Source: JAFGOG01 sp034429215
GTDB taxonomy: Bacteria; Chloroflexota; Anaerolineae; JAAYZQ01
Length of the DNA stretch: 10,928 nucleotides
Direction of reading: 5' to 3'
Assembly (NCBI GenBank): GCA_034429215.1
Contig: DAOUGI010000077.1
Location: 1 to 10,928, forward strand
A model generated the notes under the pieces. The model was not told the DNA's origin. It saw only the letters and a list, made by a program, of their open reading frames with translations, and ran no database searches. Positions 8,901 to 10,928 of this stretch are shown piece by piece. Numbering within the stretch: position 1 is the stretch's first letter; each line of letters starts with the position of its first letter. Position numbers and translations under genes: made by a program.

Positions 8901-9671
8901 GACGCCCGTATCCCACAGGCTGCCCGCCTCGATCAAGCCGGCGCCAGACCGGGGCGAGGGCTGTCCGAGCGCCGCCAGGCCCGGGACCTCGACCAGGCTC
9001 CAGGTCAGCGGCGCGACGCCATAGTTGCAGATGGTGACGTCCTGCGTTGCGGTCTCATCGGGGCACAGCACCTGCGCCAGGCTGGGCGGGGTGATCTGCA
9101 CCGTGCAGGCGGCCGTGGCCGTGCCGCTCGCGCCGTGGGGCGGGTTGCCATAGCCGTCGCCGGTGACGTTCCAGGGCAGACTCCACGGCGCGCCGGAACA
9201 GTCGGGGACGGTAACATTGGCGCAAAAGTCGTAGGCGCCGTTGGCCCAATCGCCGCACCCGGTTTGAGGCGGATAGCCGTTGGTCTGCCAGTAGACGACG
9301 TTGCCCGCCTCGACGCCAAAGGTGTGGCCGCGGCCGCAGCCGGTGCCGGCGACATCGCCGACAGAGTTGACCGTCCAGGTGTCGGGCAGGTTGAAATCAA
9401 AGCGGTCCATGTATTCCTTGTCGGGCGAGAAGACCGTGACGTTAAAGCACAGGTCAACCGCCGTGCCCGGCACGAGCACAGCCGGGGTGACGCTGTTGAC
9501 CGTCGAGCCGTCGATCTGCTCGATCCCCGGCTGGGGCCCGGGTCGTTCCCGGCCGGCAGGCGGCGGGGTGTCGGCCTGTGGGTCGACCTGCATAGCCATG
9601 ACGCCGCCCGGCGCCATGCTGAGCGCCAGAAAGATCAAGACAAAAAGATTCAGTAATCTACCCGATCGCAT
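2916..9671 (-). CDS. Giant secreted protein with four Ig-insert-Ig-PKD-PKD units
   Basis: The protein has 2251 residues. Residues 1-26 are a signal peptide (Arg-containing start, hydrophobic core at 6-20, likely cleavage after Val-Met-Ala), so it is exported. Residues of about 50-189 are a beta-rich domain with six cysteines. Four tandem units follow at 190-703, 704-1205, 1206-1708 and 1709-2226. In each unit an Ig-like opening (LCPD...ICN...LTWSL) is interrupted by an insert of 237-255 residues. It resumes at PWLSE with the ASH/Ig-like remainder and is followed by two PKD domains with W-x-(F/W)-(G/D)-D-G motifs. Inserts are beta-propeller-like (unit 1) or glutamine-amidotransferase-like folds without a nucleophile Cys (units 2-4). 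The tail (2227-2251) carries FHYYYVPIVF and a Pro-rich end. No LPxTG motif or membrane anchor is seen. Start choice: the frame is open to 9800, but the ATG at 9671 has GGAAGGGAG 7 nt upstream and begins the signal peptide. A cell-surface binding or adhesive role is an inference. Confidence 0.93.
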   Translation of the reverse strand: MRSGRLLNLFVLIFLALSMAPGGVMAMQVDPQADTPPPAGRERPGPQPGIEQIDGSTVNSVTPAVLVPGTAVDLCFNVTVFSPDKEYMDRFDFNLPDTWTVNSVGDVAGTGCGRGHTFGVEAGNVVYWQTNGYPPQTGCGDWANGAYDFCANVTVPDCSGAPWSLPWNVTGDGYGNPPHGASGTATAACTVQITPPSLAQVLCPDETATQDVTICNYGVAPLTWSLVEVPGLAALGQPSPRSGAGLIEAGSLWDTGVLVRTFADHSGSTPVAAENNGAYLLTVSGGSATGNRFARYLPDGTFDAGFASGIDFRSIDTANNQDLYAKGYPSGFYSITAGGVATYLFDLPGADAQSSAVFSADDTELYALSAGTVRRHSAATGAYLGQFTLNGVSGGELAYPANVQIDTDRSGRLVTYADGVVSEWDLAGNRIGTCTIPIATPSDFDTTFSFAVDGDGLVYLLNAATYNWQVYDIGLAAADIPWLSEDLTGGTIPPGECSTITVTFDSTGLAPGDYAGALEITTDDPQTPYVTIPVSLTVLAPADITGVTYTPTNLQVAFDATAAGAPPLSYLWDFGDGATSDLEDPTHTYAAGGCYTATLAVSNGCGEDTWSEQVCVCDPVSGVDFSWSPLAPLYGETAYFTATVAAGTPPFTYDWDWGDGTAHGSGQYASHAYALPGQYTVTLMVANACGQAMMQHTITVTGPDIQVTPTSLSQTLCPDQTAAQQLQICNLGDGPLTWSLTEIPATVALGAAPIPPLRDAPARSDEGAAFPRMAAEKRILANPVLIVQDDLPWYRWSTPNILSANGIGYDQVGSAQMATVDLTPYVLVIVASAQSDAFYTAWNASFARFEAYVAGGGALWIGTATSTAGLTNPLLPGGVVLNDDIYAQYGNVAAPGHPWVAGVSSPFEGLWVSHGEFSNLYPGSIVVATSATTGNPTLVDYAYGAGRVLVTSLTLEIGWDYGWSEAPILQNSLLDMYVPLTDIPWLSEDLTGGTVPPGECQTVTVTFDSAGLAPGDYYGDLLIESNDPDEPQVTVPVSLTVLVPADIVSVTYTATDLQVAFDATAVGEPPLSYAWDFGDGGTSNLEDPTHTYAAGGCYTVTLVLSGGCGEDIWTGQVCVCDPANSAEVTWSPAVPLINETVAFTATVLGTPPFSYTWDFGDGVTGNGQTATHAYAASGTYTVTLTVDNGCGTTTVQHTVTVSGIPDIQVTPSGLSAALCPDSTATRELSICNVGTASLDWTMEEISGTGTLGLAPIPARRAAPARSDQGAAFAKVAPDNHILANQVLIIEDQLPWYEWSTHNILTANGIPYDQIGSAQMATIDLTPYVLVIISSDQPDAFYTTWNANLARFEAYVAGGGALWIGTATASQGLTDPLLPGGVVLNDDIFAQYGNVAAPGHPWVVGVSSPFDGHWASHGEFSNLYPGSIVVATSATTGNPTLVDYQLGSGRVLITALTLEIGWDYGWGEAPILQNSLLDMYHPTVDVPWLSETPISGTLAAGGCATVTVTFDSTGMAPGDYYADLQIDSNDPDEPLVTIPVTLTVLAAADITNVTYTATSLQVAFDATAVGEPPLTYAWSFGDGGTSNLEDPTHTYAAGGCYQVSLVVSNGCGQDFWSDAVCVCDPVSGVDYDWSPLAPLVNETVSFTATVAGGTPPFTYDWDWGDGTAHGSGQYAGHAYAAAGTYNVILTVTNGCGQAVMQHAVVVIAPNIEVTPTSLAQELCPDATATQPLTICNTGTAPLTWSLSELSGTVKYAGKDVVVHVPAIEAGPKATSRSGSQAFPARDLTVHVGWVSVVPVDVLIVTPDVAGGGDISLLLNTLAAFPDLIVTVWDGSVGTPTVADMQGYDVVFVGNDILWTSSAIDKLVLSDRLADYIDAGGKVLAASFIWSYDDWGMAGGRFLTQDYSPFEMATTDYWDPISLGAFDAGHPIMAGITNVTENYNHQDPALSSNGVWVASWIDSLNFVGVAPNSAGLNALYFHNANFGGQAGEVLHNALLYLAAATEEIPWLSEDPISGTVPPGECTVVEVTFDSTGMAPGDYLGSLVIASDDPDTPEVAIPVTLTVLEPATIAGVTYTITGVEVAFDATVTGAAPLTYAWTFGDGGTAAVEDPTHTYAATGCYTPTLTVTNGCGQDTWSERICVCEAVAGADFYWVPASPVVGEMTDLIGSIAAGSPPLVWHWDFDDGTTAGGQSVLHAFATPGDHLVTLTVTNGCGQTVVEHTVTVLSSFHYYYVPIVFTGHGTPWPPPDRR
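2994..4547 (-). repeat. Unit 4 of the giant protein (residues 1709-2226)
   Basis: This unit has 518 residues. The insert (residues 1750-2004, 4424-3660) starts with a 'VDVLIVTPD' strand and contains 'YDVVFVGND', an 'AGGKVLAAS' turn and 'AGHPIMAGI'. It fits the glutamine-amidotransferase-like (ThuA-like) alpha/beta fold but differs in sequence from the inserts of units 2 and 3. It has no cysteine, so the usual nucleophile is missing. PKD motifs are WTFGDG and WDFDDG. The second replaces a usual Gly with Asp and is the most divergent PKD copy in the protein. This unit leads directly into the C-terminal tail. Confidence 0.8.
4548..6056 (-). repeat. Unit 3 of the giant protein (residues 1206-1708)
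   Basis: This unit has 503 residues. The insert (residues 1247-1483, 5933-5223) is a near copy of the unit 2 insert, of equal length and offset by 1506 nt, with long stretches of nearly identical DNA. Its second PKD domain, however, is closest to that of unit 1 and shares a 41-base identical run with it (4654-4694 and 7669-7709). The Ig-like opening is the most divergent (LDWTMEE instead of LTWSL). PKD motifs are WSFGDG and WDWGDG. Confidence 0.85.
6057..7562 (-). repeat. Unit 2 of the giant protein (residues 704-1205)
   Basis: This unit has 502 residues. The insert (residues 745-981, 7439-6729) has alternating strands and helices ('VLIVQDDLPW', 'PYVLVIVAS', 'GGGALWIGT', 'GAGRVLVTSL'), like class I glutamine-amidotransferase-type folds. 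It lacks any cysteine and so the catalytic nucleophile. The Ig-like part resumes at 'DIPWLSED' (residue 982). PKD motifs are WDFGDG in both domains. The second PKD domain differs from those of units 1 and 3, giving the protein a mosaic pattern. Confidence 0.85.
7563..9104 (-). repeat. Unit 1 of the giant protein (residues 190-703)
   Basis: This unit has 514 residues. The insert (residues 231-478, 8981-8238) is unlike those of the other units. It consists of repeated short strands with phrases typical of beta-propeller blades, such as 'FSADDTELYALS', 'DGVVSEWDL' and 'VDGDGLVYLLN', and may form an incomplete or small propeller of about 250 residues. It sits at exactly the same place in the Ig-like domain as the other inserts. 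PKD motifs are WDFGDG and WDWGDG. Confidence 0.8.
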
Positions 9672-9678
9672 GAGTGGA

Positions 9679-9687
9679 CTCCCTTCC
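9679..9687 (-). promoter_or_regulatory. Ribosome-binding site deciding the giant gene's start
   Basis: GGAAGGGAG on the minus strand lies 7 nt before the ATG at 9671-9669. The open frame continues upstream to 9800, but its translation there is Arg-rich without a signal-like character. This site and the signal peptide together fix the start. Confidence 0.75.
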
Positions 9688-9723
9688 GCCCCTCCTATCA
9701 ATTCTGGGGGCCTGCAAGCTATA

Positions 9724-9756
9724 GGACGTCTTGGCCGGCGCCATAGCCGGCCGTCC
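9724..9756 (-). other. Strong leader hairpin before the giant gene
   Basis: On the minus strand GGACG pairs with CGTCC and GCCGGC pairs with GCCGGC around a TATGGC loop, with a 5-nt bulge on the 3' side. It starts about 50 nt before the ATG and has no T-run, so it is not a terminator. It could influence mRNA stability or translation. The reverse strand folds equally, so a protein-binding inverted repeat is an alternative. Confidence 0.45.
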
Positions 9757-9815
9757 TTCAGAAACAGCATCGTTGCCAACAGTCTATGGCCTGGCCTCAC
9801 CCCCCTCCCGAAAAC

Positions 9816-9860
9816 AAAAAAGAGCCGGCCCGGCCGCGATGATGCGGTCCGAGATGGCTC
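9816..9860 (-). terminator. Strong intrinsic terminator inside the leader region
   Basis: On the minus strand GAGCC (9860-9856) pairs with GGCTC (9826-9822). Inside a small 2x2 internal loop, CTCGG and CCGC pair with GCGG and CCGGG around an ATCATC loop, with one bulged A and one T-G wobble. Six T (9821-9816) follow the stem at once. The wobble makes the fold better on the minus strand than on the plus. It lies about 150 nt before the giant gene's ATG and about 160 nt after the promoter at 10017-10045. It would therefore end a short RNA or act as an attenuator. Confidence 0.7.
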
Positions 9861-10010
9861 CTGATCGGCTCCAAAAGCAGATTAGCCGGGCAACAACGGT
9901 CGAGAGGCGCGTTGCCCTACCGGGTACAAGCGGCGTTGTCATCATGCCCTTCTTCCACGACGCGCCACGGGTCAAGATAGGCCCCAAACCAACGCAACAC
10001 TGTGTCAGTT
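9816..10010 (-). ncRNA. Candidate structured leader or small RNA of about 190 nt
   Basis: The region is bounded by a near-consensus promoter and a strong intrinsic terminator and has no convincing gene. Between them, GGCGCGT (9966-9960) pairs with ACGCGCC (9912-9906), while GGGCAAC (9917-9911) pairs with GTTGCCC (9894-9888). The order of the four arms is that of an H-type pseudoknot, with the two helices meeting and sharing only two bases. They could alternatively be mutually exclusive. A hairpin CCAAAC/GTTTGG (10013-9984) lies at the 5' end. I could not match it to the conserved cores of the cobalamin, TPP, SAM-I, glycine, c-di-GMP-I or T-box classes. It could be a riboswitch or attenuator for the giant gene or a free-standing small RNA. 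Confidence 0.45.
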
Positions 10011-10016
10011 TGGATT

Positions 10017-10045
10017 ATTCTACCCCAAATCAGGCCATTTGTCAA
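10017..10045 (-). promoter_or_regulatory. Near-consensus sigma-70 promoter before the giant gene
   Basis: On the minus strand TTGACA (10045-10040) is a perfect -35. The spacer is exactly 17 bases and TAGAAT (10022-10017) matches the -10 at 5 of 6. Transcription should start near 10010, giving a leader of about 340 nt to the giant gene if the terminator at 9816-9860 is read through. Confidence 0.8.
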
Positions 10046-10060
10046 GAGCCGGCGAGGCTC
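10046..10060 (-). terminator. Short hairpin after the HTH gene, abutting the -35
   Basis: GAGCC and GGCTC form a 5-bp stem around TCGCC on the minus strand, 10 nt after the stop of the HTH-array gene and directly next to the TTGACA. Only two T follow, so it would be a weak terminator at best. It could also be a regulator site overlapping the promoter. Confidence 0.3.
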
Positions 10061-10070
10061 GCTTAGGGCT

Positions 10071-10928
10071 CTATCCCTTCTCCCCGTACACCCGCTCCAG
10101 GTCGGCCATGAACTTAGCCCGGCAGCGCTCGCACTTGTCGTCGGGCCCGGCCGGCGCAGGGCGAAACTGGGTCGTAAACCCGCGCTCCTTGCCCAGCGTC
10201 GCCAGGGTATAGTGCACCGCAGCCCACTCGCCGCGCTCTACCGCCTCCTGTAGCTTCGACTGGGCCAGGTCCACCATCCCCTCGCGCCCGTCGATCCACG
10301 CCTCGTGCACCTCGGGGTAGCGTTTGATGTAAGCTGCCACCGTTCCCCGGTCGCAGCCCAGCCTCTTGGCCGCTTGCAGTTTGATCCCGCTGGCCTCGCG
10401 CAGCGCCTCGGCCACCTCTGCGGGGCTGAAGCGTTGGGCATAGGCCCTGGGCTCGGGGGGAAGCGGCTCCTGGCGGCGGGCTCGGTCGAGCGCTGCGCAC
10501 ACCTCCCGGGCGGCCGGGTAACGATGGATATACTTGAGCAGCCCGCTGCGCGACAGCCCCAGCAGCTTGGCTGCCTTGCCCCGGTTGCCGCCCGCCTCGC
10601 GCAGCGCGTCGACCACCTGCTCGGCGCTCTTGAGGCGCGGCGGGCAGGCGTCCAGGGCCGCCCGGACCTCGGGATAGCGCTCGACATACACCCTCACCGT
10701 CAGCCTGCAGCACCCCAGCAGCCGGGCAGCCTGGGCCAGGTTGCCGCCCGCCTTGCGCACAGCGTTGGCCACCTGCCTGGGGCGGTAGCGCTGCGGAGGG
10801 TTGGGCAATTCGGGCGGGACGCACAACGCCCTGAGATCGGGATGGAAACGGACCACCGTGTGTAAGCGGCTTGCCGGGCAGCCCAGGATCTTGGCCGCGG
10901 CGGCCCGGTCCCCGCCTGCCCGCCGCAG
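10071..10928 (-). CDS. Tandem helix-turn-helix protein, N-terminus outside window
   Basis: The frame is open to the window edge (285 residues seen), and the residues before the GTG at 10856 form part of another repeat, so that GTG is not the true start. At least four copies of a motif of about 43 residues are present, ending at the edge (partial), and at about 10775-10647, 10622-10497 and 10421-10293. Each reads roughly 'ALRxAGGNxxxAAKLLGCxRxTVxxYIxRYPEVxxA', a Fis-like (HTH_8 type) helix-turn-helix. The C-terminal section (QSKLQEAVERGEW...LGKERGF) resembles the helical tail of phage small-terminase-like DNA-binding proteins. It ends with a CxxC (KCERCRAK) and charged residues. DNA binding is strongly suggested. 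Whether it is phage-derived or a host regulator is open. It lies upstream of the giant gene on the same strand, with a separate promoter between them. Confidence 0.85.
   Translation of the reverse strand: MRRAGGDRAAAAKILGCPASRLHTVVRFHPDLRALCVPPELPNPPQRYRPRQVANAVRKAGGNLAQAARLLGCCRLTVRVYVERYPEVRAALDACPPRLKSAEQVVDALREAGGNRGKAAKLLGLSRSGLLKYIHRYPAAREVCAALDRARRQEPLPPEPRAYAQRFSPAEVAEALREASGIKLQAAKRLGCDRGTVAAYIKRYPEVHEAWIDGREGMVDLAQSKLQEAVERGEWAAVHYTLATLGKERGFTTQFRPAPAGPDDKCERCRAKFMADLERVYGEKG

Noticed and set aside
2994..9104. CRISPR array or tandem DNA repeat
   Set aside because: The repetition has a period of about 1500 nt, is in frame and codes for protein domains. No short direct repeats with unique spacers are present anywhere in the window.
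9672..9800. Upstream extension of the giant gene to an ATG at 9800
   Set aside because: The extra 43 residues are Arg/Pro-rich and would bury the signal peptide. The ATG at 9671 has a good ribosome-binding site 7 nt upstream.
9816..10010. Cobalamin, TPP, SAM-I, c-di-GMP-I or T-box riboswitch
   Set aside because: The conserved cores of these classes as I know them were looked for on the minus strand and not found. GAGCC-GATCAGGAGCC only superficially resembles a B12 box.
10854..10856. GTG at 10856 as the start of the HTH-array gene
   Set aside because: The frame is open to the window edge, and the residues before the GTG match the repeated HTH motif, so the gene starts outside the window.

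Overview
The window is GC-rich, with long open frames on both strands produced by codon bias. It most resembles a member of the Chloroflexota (Anaerolineae/Caldilineae-like). This is an inference from three things: a very large secreted PKD/Ig-repeat protein, a C-terminal aromatic 'YVPIVF'-type tail like those I associate with secreted proteins of that phylum, and zinc-ribbon arrays. No rRNA, tRNA or housekeeping marker is present to confirm it.

Layout. (1) Positions 1-202 hold a C/G-rich palindromic repeat at the window edge, a degenerate piece of the same repeat, and a promoter. (2) Positions 203-2412 (+) look like one operon of three genes: a four-helix membrane protein with two Cys-Cys-Cys triplets, then two soluble proteins made almost entirely of zinc ribbons (12 and 24 CxxC knuckles). 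The last two genes abut with no gap. (3) Positions 2456-2692 (-) encode a 78-residue MoaD/ThiS-type sulfur carrier ending in Gly-Gly. Its apparent promoter ends 6 nt before the ATG, so the mRNA may be leaderless. (4) Positions 2693-2915 hold three hairpins that probably terminate the next gene upstream on the minus strand. (5) Positions 2916-9671 (-) encode a 2251-residue secreted protein. It has a signal peptide, a Cys-containing N-terminal beta domain, four tandem units of about 500 residues and a short aromatic tail. Each unit is an Ig-like strand pair interrupted by a 237-255 residue insert, followed by the rest of the Ig-like domain and two PKD domains. The insert is beta-propeller-like in unit 1 and of the glutamine-amidotransferase-like alpha/beta type in units 2, 3 and 4. 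(6) Positions 9672-10070 are non-coding. They hold a near-consensus promoter (TTGACA-N17-TAGAAT, -), a potential H-type pseudoknot, a strong intrinsic terminator and a further hairpin, all before the big gene. This is a candidate regulatory leader or an independent RNA of about 190 nt. (7) Positions 10071-10928 (-) are the C-terminal part of a protein with at least four tandem helix-turn-helix repeats. Its start lies outside the window.

The genes show no obvious shared pathway. The zinc-ribbon operon and the giant surface protein are separate transcription units, and the sulfur carrier sits between them with its own promoter. The strongest leads for something undescribed are the structured leader at about 9816-10010, the cassette-like nested inserts of the giant protein, and the tandem-HTH gene.
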